From Desulfobulbus sp. (lineage in GTDB: Bacteria; Desulfobacterota; Desulfobulbia; Desulfobulbales; Desulfobulbaceae): a stretch of DNA of 50,378 bases. The notes beneath the pieces are model-generated. The model ran no database searches. It had not been told where the DNA came from and was given only the letters and a program-made list of their open reading frames with translations. Made by a program: the position numbers and the translations under genes. Of this stretch, positions 27,688 through 37,239 are shown piece by piece (the stretch's first letter is position 1; each line of letters begins with the position of its first letter). Location of the stretch: positions 1 to 50,378 of the forward strand of contig DRKI01000098.1 of the NCBI GenBank assembly GCA_011051875.1. Reading direction: 5' to 3'.

Positions 27688-28008
27688 TTGCGGCAGGAAG
27701 AGGCGGGGAGGCTGGCCGTGAGCGTGGCTGCAGCGGATTACGGGAAAGGAGTTGCCAAGAATCCGGCCCTGTTGCCGGGTCCGGATTCCTGGCTGGTCGG
27801 TGCCCGGTTCTGCCTGAATTGAGCGTTCCAGCCATCCACAAATGGTAAAAGTTTTATGATTACAGCTGGTTTTGTAAGTGTTGCAGGTGGGGCAACCCTT
27901 GGGGATTTCCATTCTGCACCAATCTGTTGCACCCTGCGGTGTTTCCATGCAGGTTGAACTGCAATGAAAAACCGCAAGACTCGCATCTTGGAGTACAATG
28001 AAATCCGC
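27688..28008 (+). other. Intergenic region downstream of ihfA with a long imperfect inverted repeat
   Basis: No supported gene. At 27754-27793 an inverted repeat (GCCA-A-GAATCCGG, pairing with CCGGATTC-C-TGGC, plus an inner CCC/GGG) could form a hairpin that ends minus-strand transcription from ihfA; no strong T tract follows on that strand. The stretch 27830-27960 is comparatively AT-rich but shows no clear promoter. Confidence 0.4.
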
Positions 28009-28302
28009 TCAGTTCAGGTTCTGGTTGATCTTGGCGCGCAGGATACCCGAGGGCTTGAAGGTGACAACCCGTCTCGCCTCAAGGGTCAGTTCGTCACCGG
28101 TCTGGGGGTTTCTTCCGCGCCGGGCCTTCTTGTCCTTGACATTGAATTTGCCGAAGCCACTGAGCAAGAGATCCTCACCGCTGATCAGCGAGGCCTTGGA
28201 AATGGACAGGAAGGCCTCCACCGAATCCGTGGCCTGGGCCTTTGTCAGGGAAGGATGCTTCTTGTATACCTGCTGAACCAGGTCTGCCTTTGTCAGGGTC
28301 AT
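28009..28302 (-). CDS. ihfA: Integration host factor alpha subunit (HU/IHF family)
   Basis: 97-residue DNA-bending protein of the DNABII family. It begins MTLTKADLVQQVYKKH and carries the DNA-arm motif GRNPQTGDELTLEARRVVTF. The GRNPQTG arm and the ARRVVTFKPS end resemble IhfA more than HU, so it is called IHF alpha; an HU-type protein cannot be fully excluded. It has its own promoter just upstream (28487-28516). Confidence 0.88.
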   Translation of the reverse strand: MTLTKADLVQQVYKKHPSLTKAQATDSVEAFLSISKASLISGEDLLLSGFGKFNVKDKKARRGRNPQTGDELTLEARRVVTFKPSGILRAKINQNLN

Positions 28303-28486
28303 GGGGATGAACCTCCGTTGGGATGGTATCTGAAACTGCCCGCCTTCTTTCGCGGGAATTTCACCTCCAGGTCGCCGCCGGTCCTTCAGGACGACCAGGC
28401 TGGTGCCTTGGTTTTGGCCGGGAACCGGCCTGTCCGGGAACTGGTTGGTGATCTGTAGTTATTCCGGATGGTTTTACAACGCTTTA

Positions 28487-28516
28487 ATGATACGCCGTGG
28501 TGGAATGGTTTGTCAA
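28487..28516 (-). promoter_or_regulatory. Sigma-70-type promoter for ihfA
   Basis: Read on the minus strand: TTGACA (28516-28511), an 18-base spacer, and TATCAT (28492-28487), matching 6/6 and 5/6 consensus positions. It sits immediately after the enolase stop codon and would give ihfA a leader of about 175 bases. Confidence 0.7.
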
Positions 28517-28518
28517 CG

Positions 28519-29838
<1,320 letters not shown>

Positions 29839-29892
29839 TCAGATGGTGACGGCGAAAAGGATTCTTCCGGGGGTAAGTTGGCACAGACGCCC

Positions 29893-29961
29893 CGAATCCG
29901 CGCAGGCGCGCCGATTCGCCATACCCCCAGACCGTGCAGAGGCGGGGTGCCTGTGACGGCT
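29893..29961 (+). repeat. Dispersed intergenic repeat, copy 2 (partial)
   Basis: Shares the right half of the family: CGTGCAGAGGCGGGGTGCC at 29933-29951, preceded by a GCGCAGG...GCCGATTCGC stretch like that of copy 1. A hairpin (CGAATC at 29893-29898 with GATTCG at 29913-29918) is embedded. The left block GCGGTCGCAGGGCACC is not seen. It lies a few bases downstream of the pilC stop codon. Confidence 0.5.
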
Positions 29962-29964
29962 TAC

Positions 29965-31170
29965 TCAGATGTTGCCTGCCATCTGGAAGATGGGCAGGTA
30001 CATGGCCACTACCAGGCCGCCGATCATACCGCCGAGAAAGACCATCATGAAGGGCTCGATCATGGCGGTGAGGTTTTCCACGGCCTGATCCACCTCATCA
30101 TCATAGAAAACAGCGATTTTTTCAAGCATGCTGTCCAGGGCGCCCACTGATTCGCCGACATTGATCATCTGTACCACCATGTTGGGAAACACCCCGGATT
30201 CCTCCAGCGGTTCTGCGATGGGACGGCCCTCGGCTATGGAGTCCGCCACCCTGAAGACTGCCCGCTCGATGATCTTGTTGCCCGATGTCTTGGCAACGAC
30301 CTGCAGTGCGTCCAGGATGGGTACGCCGCTCTGAAGCATGGTGCTCAGGGTGCGGGTGAACTTGGCTACCGCCACTTTGCGGATGAGTGGTCCGACCACG
30401 GGAGATTTTAGAGCCAGGGCATCGATCTTTTCCCTTCCCTTTTCTGTATTATAGAATTTCTTGAAGCCGTAGATGATCAGGATGGTTGCCACCGCGATGT
30501 AGAGGAAGTTCCCTTTCACAAAGTCGCTCATGTCAACGACCAACTGAGTGATTGCGGGCAGGGCGGAATCCATGCTCTCGAACATCTCGACAAAGACCGG
30601 GATGACAAAGACCAGGATCACCACCAGGATGAGAATGGAGATGGCAAGACAGATGACGGGATAGGTCATGGCGCCCTTGATTTTTTTCTGCAGGGCCATG
30701 GACTTTTCCTTGAACATCGCCAGCCGCGACAGGATGGTGTCCAGGATGCCGCCAAGCTCGCCTGCCTCGATCATATTGGTATAGAGGGCGTCAAACACCT
30801 TGGGGTGCTTGCGCATGGCATCGGCCAGGGTAGTGCCGGTCTCGACATCGTTTTGGATCTCGGTGAGTACGCGCCTGAAGGTGGTGTTGCTCTGCTGCTT
30901 GGCAAGGATCTGCAGGCACTGGACCAGGGGAAGACCGGCATCGATCATGGTCGAGAGCTGCCTGGTGAAGATGACGAGATCCTTGCCTGTGACCTTGGGC
31001 TGGAAGATGGGGATGTTTTCCAGGATGTCCTTGGGCTTTTCCTTGATCTTCGGATCTTCGATGCGTAGCCGCTTCAGGTGGGCACGGGCTGCAGCCTCGT
31101 CCGGGGCTTCGATCTCGCCCTTTCGTTTCTCGCCGTAGCTGTTTTTTCCTTTCCAGATATATACCGGCAT
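29965..31170 (-). CDS. pilC: PilC/GspF-family inner-membrane platform protein
   Basis: Platform protein of a type IV pilus or type II secretion machine. The 401 residues start with the usual MPVYIWKGKNSYGEKRKGEIEA and contain two T2SSF repeats (about 70-190 and 270-395) with membrane helices near 170-200, 220-240 and 375-398. The FTRQLSTMIDAGLPL and FTRTLSTMLQSGVPI repeats, each followed by a conserved GE.GG/VGA motif, are visible. The KxKNxxGExxxGEI opening is more typical of PilC than GspF. No pilB, pilT or pilin gene is adjacent. Confidence 0.93.
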   Translation of the reverse strand: MPVYIWKGKNSYGEKRKGEIEAPDEAAARAHLKRLRIEDPKIKEKPKDILENIPIFQPKVTGKDLVIFTRQLSTMIDAGLPLVQCLQILAKQQSNTTFRRVLTEIQNDVETGTTLADAMRKHPKVFDALYTNMIEAGELGGILDTILSRLAMFKEKSMALQKKIKGAMTYPVICLAISILILVVILVFVIPVFVEMFESMDSALPAITQLVVDMSDFVKGNFLYIAVATILIIYGFKKFYNTEKGREKIDALALKSPVVGPLIRKVAVAKFTRTLSTMLQSGVPILDALQVVAKTSGNKIIERAVFRVADSIAEGRPIAEPLEESGVFPNMVVQMINVGESVGALDSMLEKIAVFYDDEVDQAVENLTAMIEPFMMVFLGGMIGGLVVAMYLPIFQMAGNI

Positions 31171-31232
31171 GTTGCAATTTCTCCGTGTTCCGGTCCCAGG
31201 GTCGGCAATGGGCGGAAAGTCAGGATAACCTG

Positions 31233-31261
31233 TTGACAGATGGTGGAATTGTCTTTATAGA
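31233..31261 (+). promoter_or_regulatory. Sigma-70-type promoter for the PxxKW gene
   Basis: TTGACA (31233-31238), 17-base spacer, TATAGA (31256-31261), giving a leader of about 100 bases before the gene at 31371. The surrounding DNA is AT-rich relative to the rest of the window. Confidence 0.75.
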
Positions 31262-31370
31262 ATTATTCTTTTATGATGGTGTGTCCGCATCAGGCGGGAT
31301 ATAATTTATTGTATGGAAGAAAATTTTCTGATTCAAGAAAAAGCTGATATTTTTTCAGGAGGTTGGCAAG

Positions 31371-31616
31371 ATGCAGGCCAGTGAGAGCGTGAAGTATGGA
31401 GCAGGGCCGTTTCAGCCGGTGATCGACCAGTGTGATGGCTGCGAGAGGATCGTGGAAGAGGAGAATGTCCGCTACTGCCGGGTGTATGTAAACCCGGCGG
31501 CCAAGTGGCGGCTCGGCATGTGCAACTTCGCCACCCATGCCAAGCCGGAGATCAAGGTGGTCAAGGTCCGCATCAATCCGCTCAAGGCCGCAAAGCGCGC
31601 CTCCCGCCGGAGATAG
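31371..31616 (+). CDS. PxxKW family cysteine-rich protein
   Basis: 81-residue protein with four cysteines (CDGC, YC, MC) and the NPAAKW motif that names the PxxKW cysteine-rich family seen in Desulfobacterota; function unknown. The cysteines suggest metal binding and the very basic C terminus (KAAKRASRRR) suggests contact with nucleic acid or ribosomes, but both are inference. AGGAGG lies 8 bases before the ATG and a near-consensus promoter is upstream, so strong expression is expected. It stands alone, divergent from pilC and convergent with ugd. Confidence 0.85.
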   Translation: MQASESVKYGAGPFQPVIDQCDGCERIVEEENVRYCRVYVNPAAKWRLGMCNFATHAKPEIKVVKVRINPLKAAKRASRRR

Positions 31617-31675
31617 AGTACTGTCCGCCATCCCCTGTCGCGGGTGGTTATGTTCCCGGGCGGGGTATTGACTGG

Positions 31676-31721
31676 AGGGGCGTCACCATGGCCGGCAGCT
31701 GCCGGCCATGGTGACGCCCCT
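31676..31721. terminator. 46-bp perfect palindrome, probable bidirectional terminator
   Basis: An exact palindrome with no loop, centred between 31698 and 31699 (AGGGGCGTCACCATGG at the left edge, its complement at the right). It lies between the convergent PxxKW and UDP-glucose dehydrogenase genes. Only three T residues follow on the plus strand, so it is not a classical intrinsic terminator. Confidence 0.7.
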
Positions 31722-31753
31722 TTCACCTTCGGTTTCCGGCAGCAACAGGCTTC

Positions 31754-33064
31754 TTAATTTCTGCCGATACCGGTATAGCGAAAACCGAGCCGTCGCATCT
31801 TCTCAGGGTCATAGACATTGCGCAGATCGACAAAGACCGGGTCCTTCATCGTCTCCCGGAGCCGTTCCAGGTCCAGGGCCCGGTACTGGTTCCATTCGGT
31901 CATCAGGACCAGGCAGTCCGCGTCTTCTGCCGCCTGGTAGGCGTTGTCCACGTACTTGATTCCTTCAGGCAGATAGGCCTTTGCCTCCTCCATTCCCTTG
32001 GGGTCGTGCGCCTTGATGCTGGCCCCCTTCTCAAGCAGGGCAGGCAGGATGGTGGCTGCGGGAGCTTCGCGCATGTCATCGGTTTCCGGCTTGAAGGTCA
32101 GCCCCAGGACTCCGATGGTCTTGCCGGCCTCCGAACCTCCGAGCATCTCCCGTATCTTTTTGACCATGCGTGCCTTCTGGGCAGCGTTGACCTCCACTGC
32201 CGCCTCCACGATCCGCACGTTTTCACCATGTTCCTGGACAATCCGGATCAGGGCCAGGGTGTCCTTGGGAAAGCAGGAGCCGCCGTAACCGGGACCGGGA
32301 TGGAGGAATTTGCCGCCGATACGGCCATCCATGCCGATGGCGCGGGCCAGGGCGGAAACATCGGCGCCCACGGCCTCGCAGACATTGGCGATCTCGTTGA
32401 TGAAGCTGATCTTGACCGCCAGGAAGGCGTTGGCCGCATACTTGATCAGCTCTGCCGTCTCCACGGTGGTGGAGACTATGGGGGTGTCGAGAAGATAGAG
32501 GGGTTTGTAGATCTCTTTCAGGACCTCTTCGGCCCGCTCCGATTTGACCCCGATGACCACCCGGTCCGGGCGCATGAAGTCGGAGATGGCGGCACCCTCC
32601 CGCAGAAACTCCGGATTGGAGGCCACGTCGAAATCTGCGTCAGCATTGGTCTCGTGGATGATCCGCTCCACCTGCCGTGCCGTTCCCACCGGTACGGTGC
32701 TCTTGTCGATGATGACCGTGTACCCCTGCAGATGTTCCGCCACCTCGCGGGCAGCGGCAAAGATATAGGTCAGATCGGCATAGCCGTCACCCCGCCGTGA
32801 ACTCGGAGTGCCCACCGCAATGAATACCGCCTCTGCCCCGGGTACGGCCTGGGCGAGATCGGTGGTGAACCGGAGGCGGCCCTCGCTGACGTTTTTCGCG
32901 ACCAGCCCGTCAAGACCGGGTTCATAGATCGGGATCCTGCCGTTCTGGAGTTTTCTGATCTTGTCCTCGATCTTGTCCACGCAGGTTACATGGTGGCCGA
33001 ACTCGGCCAGGCAGGTACCGGTGACCAGGCCCACGTAGCCTGTGCCGATCATGGTGATATTCAT
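31754..33064 (-). CDS. ugd: UDP-glucose 6-dehydrogenase
   Basis: Oxidises UDP-glucose to UDP-glucuronate for surface polysaccharides. 436 residues: NAD-binding GTGYVGLVTGTCLAEFGH at the N terminus, the NPEFLREGAA motif at about 150, catalytic C264 in GPGYGGSCFPKDT, and a C-terminal UDP-binding domain (about 320-430). GDP-mannose or UDP-ManNAc dehydrogenase activity is less likely given the overall match. No other polysaccharide genes are adjacent. Confidence 0.95.
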   Translation of the reverse strand: MNITMIGTGYVGLVTGTCLAEFGHHVTCVDKIEDKIRKLQNGRIPIYEPGLDGLVAKNVSEGRLRFTTDLAQAVPGAEAVFIAVGTPSSRRGDGYADLTYIFAAAREVAEHLQGYTVIIDKSTVPVGTARQVERIIHETNADADFDVASNPEFLREGAAISDFMRPDRVVIGVKSERAEEVLKEIYKPLYLLDTPIVSTTVETAELIKYAANAFLAVKISFINEIANVCEAVGADVSALARAIGMDGRIGGKFLHPGPGYGGSCFPKDTLALIRIVQEHGENVRIVEAAVEVNAAQKARMVKKIREMLGGSEAGKTIGVLGLTFKPETDDMREAPAATILPALLEKGASIKAHDPKGMEEAKAYLPEGIKYVDNAYQAAEDADCLVLMTEWNQYRALDLERLRETMKDPVFVDLRNVYDPEKMRRLGFRYTGIGRN

Positions 33065-33125
33065 GGAAGTCTCCTTGGTTTGGCTGGTTTACTGCCGCAG
33101 CATACACGCTCCGGCGATGTAGGTT

Positions 33126-33232
33126 GTCACGGGCATCCCGTCCCTGCACGCTTGCGCCGGCCTGCACAGGTGGCCTGGAGCGAAATCCGGTGATGACTCC
33201 GCAGCGTGTCAGGTGGGGTGCCCTGCGACCGC
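33126..33232 (-). repeat. Dispersed intergenic repeat, copy 3 (opposite orientation)
   Basis: On the minus strand it reads GCGGTCGCAGGGCACCCCA (33232-33214), then ACCTGTGCAGG, then CGTGCAGGGACGGGATGCC (33150-33132), matching copy 1 nearly exactly in all three blocks with different spacers. It fills the gap between ugd and yggS. Confidence 0.6.
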
Positions 33233-33256
33233 GTAGCCGGCCGGGGCCCTCTTCTT

Positions 33257-33943
33257 TCAGGGACGTCTGCCGAAAATGGCAGTGCCCACCCGGACCATGG
33301 TCGCCCCTTCTTCAATGGCCACGGCGAAATCCGCGGACATGCCCATGGAGAGCTCAACACGGTCATTGTCGGCAAAGCATCCCCTCTCGGCGAGCTGCCG
33401 GGCGAGCCGCCGCAGTGCCCGGAACCAGGGGCGGCTCTGTTCGGGATCTGACACCCTGGGCGGCATGGTCATGAGGCCCAGGATCCGGAGGTGGTCCAGT
33501 TCCGCCATGGCGCTGAGCAGTTGTTCCGCATTCTCCGGCAGAACGCCTGACTTCTGCGGTTCCCGTCCCACATTGACCTGGACCAGGACGTCCTGGCGGT
33601 GACCGCGCTGTCCGGCGTACCGGTCCAGGGCCCGCGCCAGTTTCAGCCGGTCCACGGTCTCGATGAGGTCAAAGAGCCGCACCGCCTCCCTTGCCTTGTT
33701 GCTTTGCAAGTGTCCAATGAAGTGCCAGCGGAGCGAGGAGGGCAGGGACTCGATCTTCACCCTGGCCTCCTGCAGGTAGTTTTCGCCAAAGATCGTCTGA
33801 CCGCACGCCACGGCCGCACTGATCCGGTCGCCGGTCATGCGCTTGGAGACCGCCACCAGTTCAATGGATTCGGGATCCCGGTTGCAGCGGCCGGCGGCCC
33901 TGGCGATGGCCGCGCGGATCATTTCCAGGTTTTCGCAGATCAT
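33257..33943 (-). CDS. YggS-family PLP homeostasis protein
   Basis: Cytoplasmic PLP-binding protein (YggS/PROSC) involved in vitamin B6 and amino-acid homeostasis. 228 residues, with PLP lysine K34 (LVAVSKRM), FGENYLQEA, WHFIGHLQSNKA and LSMGMSADF motifs. Its ATG overlaps the stop of the upstream tatD by 4 bases, so the two are translated together. Confidence 0.95.
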   Translation of the reverse strand: MICENLEMIRAAIARAAGRCNRDPESIELVAVSKRMTGDRISAAVACGQTIFGENYLQEARVKIESLPSSLRWHFIGHLQSNKAREAVRLFDLIETVDRLKLARALDRYAGQRGHRQDVLVQVNVGREPQKSGVLPENAEQLLSAMAELDHLRILGLMTMPPRVSDPEQSRPWFRALRRLARQLAERGCFADNDRVELSMGMSADFAVAIEEGATMVRVGTAIFGRRP

Positions 33944-34785
33944 GGAGAGACTGTAGGGGGCAGGCGGAAGAGGGTTTCGGTGTTCTCCGTGGTCAACCGG
34001 GCCACTTCTTCCAGGGGCAGGCCTTTGAGCTCGGCGACCTTGGCCGCGGTGTATACCAGGAAGGCCGGTTCATTGCGTTTGCCACGGAAGGGGACCGGTG
34101 ACAGGAAGGGACCATCGGTTTCGAGGATAATCCGTTCCATGGGAACCTCCCGGACCACCTGTTGCAGTTCGGCGGCGTTCTTGAAGGTGACGATACCCGG
34201 GATAGAGATGTAAAAACCAAGGTCGAGCACCTGGCCGGCCAGGCCGGTATCGCCGGAAAAGCAGTGCATGACGCCGCCGCGGGCAAACGGCGATGCCTTC
34301 CTGAGCAGATGCATGGTATCCCCGTGCGCGTCACGGTCATGGATGATCACCGGCAGATCGAGTTCCCGGGCCAGCCCGAGCTGCCGGGCAAAGACCCGGC
34401 GCTGCTCCTCCGGCGGACTGTAGAGCTTGGCATAGTCGAGGCCGATTTCGCCATAGGCGACCACACCGGGGTGGGAGGCCAGGGCGGCAAGCTCGCTGAA
34501 GTCGCTTTCCCCGGCCCGGGCGGCGTCATGGGGATGGATCCCCACTGTGGCGTAGATTCCGGGGTGGCTTTCCGCCAGCCGCACGGCCTGCCCGGAACTG
34601 GCGGTGTCGATGCCGATGGTGACGATCCTGCCCACTCCGGCATCCCGGGCGCGGGCAATGACGGCATCAAGTTCGTCGCCATAGGCATCCATGTCCAGGT
34701 GACAGTGCGAGTCGATGAGTTCGCAGCCCCGGGGCAGGGACGGTGGCGCTGATGGTCTCCTCTTTTTTTTCATGGCGCTTGTCAT
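33940..34785 (-). CDS. tatD: TatD-family metal-dependent hydrolase/DNase
   Basis: TIM-barrel metallohydrolase; family members are 3'-5' exonucleases or deoxyribonucleases. Metal-binding motifs are visible: IDSHCHLD near the N terminus, GEIGLDY, VIIHDRDAHGD, HCFSGD and LETDGPFLSP. Start: ATG 34785 is preferred to a TTG at 34809; another ATG at 34773 (MKKKRRP) is possible. The N terminus has a basic extension of about 20 residues before the barrel. Confidence 0.93.
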   Translation of the reverse strand: MTSAMKKKRRPSAPPSLPRGCELIDSHCHLDMDAYGDELDAVIARARDAGVGRIVTIGIDTASSGQAVRLAESHPGIYATVGIHPHDAARAGESDFSELAALASHPGVVAYGEIGLDYAKLYSPPEEQRRVFARQLGLARELDLPVIIHDRDAHGDTMHLLRKASPFARGGVMHCFSGDTGLAGQVLDLGFYISIPGIVTFKNAAELQQVVREVPMERIILETDGPFLSPVPFRGKRNEPAFLVYTAAKVAELKGLPLEEVARLTTENTETLFRLPPTVSP

Positions 34786-34902
34786 ACCAGAAACATGCCG
34801 GCCTGACAAGATTCAAACCAGGGGTGGTGGCAAGGCCCGCAGCCCGGCTGGTACGTGGCGCTTCCGACATCCGGCCGCTGACCGGGCAAGGAGCAAAGAG
34901 TG

Positions 34903-34931
34903 TTGACAAGAAAATCGTATTTTTTTACTAC
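34903..34931 (+). promoter_or_regulatory. Putative sigma-70 promoter for the nitroreductase operon
   Basis: TTGACA (34903-34908), 17-base AT-rich spacer, TACTAC (34926-34931; weak -10). It lies 35 bases before the nitroreductase start, in the divergent gap with tatD. Confidence 0.55.
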
Positions 34932-34966
34932 ATTGCAGAGTATCAACCCTGCAGGGAGGGACGCAT

Positions 34967-35491
34967 ATGGAGGAACCTGTTTTCAACGCCATTCTGGGAC
35001 GGCGGAGTATCCGTGAATTCACGGACCAGCCGGTCACCACGGCCCAGCTGCACAAGATCGTCACCGCCGGGATCTGGGCGCCTTCGGGCCTGAACAATCA
35101 GCCTTGGCGTTTTGTGCTCATTCGTGATAAGGATACAGCCGGGCGGTTGGCGGAACAGACTCGCTATGGCAGGATCGTGGAGAGCGCACCCGCCCTGATC
35201 GGTGTCTTCCTCGACACCGAGGCCATGTACGATCCGGTCAAAGACCACCAGGCCGCCGGGGCGTGTATCCAGAATATGCTTCTCTGTATCACCGAGATGG
35301 GCCTGGGTGCGGTCTGGCTGGGCCAGATCTTGCAGAACAAACACCGGGTCAACGAGATTCTCGGCCTGGATCCCAGATATGACCTGATGGCCCTGCTCGC
35401 CGTGGGGCACCCGGCACACAGGAATCAGCGATCGCGGCGCAGACCGCTGGCTGATTTCATCCTTAACGACATTGGAGGAGAAAAGACATGA
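34967..35491 (+). CDS. Nitroreductase-family flavoprotein
   Basis: FMN-dependent oxidoreductase of 174 residues. It has the N-terminal FMN-phosphate motif RRSIREF, the APSGLNNQPWRFVLI segment and the C-terminal AVGHPAH strand. Physiological substrate is unknown; members reduce nitro compounds, quinones or flavin. GGAGGGA precedes the ATG. The stop overlaps the following lipoprotein gene by 4 bases (ATGA). Confidence 0.92.
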   Translation: MEEPVFNAILGRRSIREFTDQPVTTAQLHKIVTAGIWAPSGLNNQPWRFVLIRDKDTAGRLAEQTRYGRIVESAPALIGVFLDTEAMYDPVKDHQAAGACIQNMLLCITEMGLGAVWLGQILQNKHRVNEILGLDPRYDLMALLAVGHPAHRNQRSRRRPLADFILNDIGGEKT

Positions 35492-35988
35492 AGACAGACA
35501 GGATCGGATTTCGGGGGGCACTGTTTTTTCTGATCGCGGCAGCGCTTGTCATGGTCACCGGGTGCGCCGGTCAGTCCTTTACCGGCGGCAGTACGGTGGC
35601 GCCGGGCGATTCGGCCCTGCCGCCCGTGTCCGGTTTTGCCGACGACATCCAGGATATCGTCCTGCCCACAGACCTGGAATGGAACCGGAAAAAATCCATG
35701 ACCATCAAAACCGAGTCCTTCCGTGGCGGCGTCTGGCGGTACGAGGGCAAGGTGGAAGCGATCTCGCTCAAGGACTTCATGATCAGTGCCATGCAGGACC
35801 ACAAGTGGAAGCTGGTGGGTGAGGCGGCATCCCAGGATATCATGCTCGCCTTTGTCAAGCCCAGCAAGACCTGCATGATGGTGATCTCGGAAGGGGCCTT
35901 CGGCAAGACCCAGCTCACCCTGTACGTCACCATCGACAAGACCGCGGCCGCCGGTCTCAATCCCTTCGGCGAGGCGGTCGGCCAGTAG
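35488..35988 (+). CDS. Predicted lipoprotein of unknown function
   Basis: 166-residue protein with a lipoprotein signal: hydrophobic segment (about 8-22) and lipobox VTGC with C26, so it should be anchored in a membrane facing the periplasm. The mature part contains a compact domain (about 60-145) with GGVWRYEGKVEAISLKDFM and HKWKLVGEA segments that looks conserved but that I cannot name. Coupled to nitroreductase upstream (4-base overlap), and coaBC starts immediately after its stop. Confidence 0.85.
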   Translation: MKTDRIGFRGALFFLIAAALVMVTGCAGQSFTGGSTVAPGDSALPPVSGFADDIQDIVLPTDLEWNRKKSMTIKTESFRGGVWRYEGKVEAISLKDFMISAMQDHKWKLVGEAASQDIMLAFVKPSKTCMMVISEGAFGKTQLTLYVTIDKTAAAGLNPFGEAVGQ

Positions 35989-37215
35989 ATGGCTGCTCAT
36001 CCTGGCCCGGGACCTGGTCTCCAGGGACGGCGCATACTCTTTGGCGTAACCGGGTCCATTGCCGCCTTCAAGGCGGCCGGATGGGTGCGCTGCCTGGCCC
36101 GTGAAGAGGCCCGGGTGACGGTGGTGATGACCCGGGCCGCGGAACAGTTCATCTCCCGCCTGACCTTCGGGGCCCTGTCGGGCAACAGGGTCCATGGTGA
36201 CATGTTCGCCGATGATCCGGCAGGGATCATGGCCCACATCACCCTGTCGCGGGAGGCCGACTGCGTCCTGATCGCTCCGGCCACGGCCCAGACCATCGCC
36301 CGGCTGGCGCACGGCATGGCCGATGATCTTCTGTCCGCCACGGTCCTCGCGGCCGATATCCCCGTGGTTCTCTGTCCGGCCATGAACACCAACATGCTCC
36401 GCCATCCGGCGACCCGGGACAACCTGGAACGTCTGCGGGGAATAGGCTACACCGTGATCGAACCGGCCAGCGGAACCCTTGCCTGCGGCGAGGTGGGCGC
36501 GGGCCGGATGCCCGGCTGGGACCTGGTGCGGGAAACGCTCCTGGCCCTGTTTGCCGACCAGGACCTGGAGGGCCGGCGGATCCTGATTACAGCCGGTCCC
36601 ACCAGGGAACCGCTGGACCCGGTCCGGTACCTCAGTAACCGCTCCAGCGGCAGGATGGGCTATGCCCTGGCCCGGACGGCCCGGCGGCGCGGCGGCGAGG
36701 TGCGCCTGGTGACCGGCCCGGTGAGCCTGTCCGATCCTCCCGGTGTCGAGGTGATCCGGGTGACCACGGCGCAGGAGATGCGGGATGCGGTCCTTGCCCT
36801 GGCCGGGAGTGTGGATATCATCGTGGGCGCGGCCGCGGTGGCCGACTTCAGGCCGCGGTCATGCCGGGAACTGAAGATCAAGAAGAGCGGGGCCGATCCC
36901 TGTATCGAGCTGGAACCTAATCCCGACATCATGGCCGAGCTGGGCCGCAGCCGCCGGTCCGGCCAGCTCCTGGTCGGGTTTGCCGCCGAGAGCCACGATC
37001 ATGAGCAGGAGGGCAGGCGCAAGCTGGAAGAGAAAAACCTGGACCTGGTTGTGGTCAATGATATCCTCGGCAGCCGGACCGGTTTTGACGTGGAGACCAA
37101 CCAGGTGACCCTGCTCACGGCCCGGGACCGTCGTCAGCTTCCGCTCCTGTCCAAGGAGGCCACCGCCGACCGGATATGGGACCGGGTGGTGGAACTGGGC
37201 CGGGGGAGCGGCTAG
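35989..37215 (+). CDS. coaBC: Bifunctional phosphopantothenoylcysteine decarboxylase/synthetase CoaBC
   Basis: Two consecutive steps of coenzyme A synthesis. 408 residues: the FMN-dependent decarboxylase (about 12-185; GVTGSIAAFKA, the PAMNTNM clamp, active-site cysteine in ASGTLACGEVGAGRMP) followed by the synthetase (about 192-400; ITAGPTREPLDPVRYLSNRSSGRMG, AAAVADFRP, GFAAES). The ATG abuts the previous stop codon, so it is co-translated with the lipoprotein gene. Confidence 0.96.
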   Translation: MAAHPGPGPGLQGRRILFGVTGSIAAFKAAGWVRCLAREEARVTVVMTRAAEQFISRLTFGALSGNRVHGDMFADDPAGIMAHITLSREADCVLIAPATAQTIARLAHGMADDLLSATVLAADIPVVLCPAMNTNMLRHPATRDNLERLRGIGYTVIEPASGTLACGEVGAGRMPGWDLVRETLLALFADQDLEGRRILITAGPTREPLDPVRYLSNRSSGRMGYALARTARRRGGEVRLVTGPVSLSDPPGVEVIRVTTAQEMRDAVLALAGSVDIIVGAAAVADFRPRSCRELKIKKSGADPCIELEPNPDIMAELGRSRRSGQLLVGFAAESHDHEQEGRRKLEEKNLDLVVVNDILGSRTGFDVETNQVTLLTARDRRQLPLLSKEATADRIWDRVVELGRGSG

Positions 37216-37239
37216 CCCCCGCCGGAACATCTCCCCTGT

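Noticed and set aside
27445-27948. Minus-strand cysteine-containing ORF in the gap downstream of ihfA
   Set aside because: It runs through repeat copy 1 and the hairpin and into the ParB-like gene; no ribosome site or recognisable domain.
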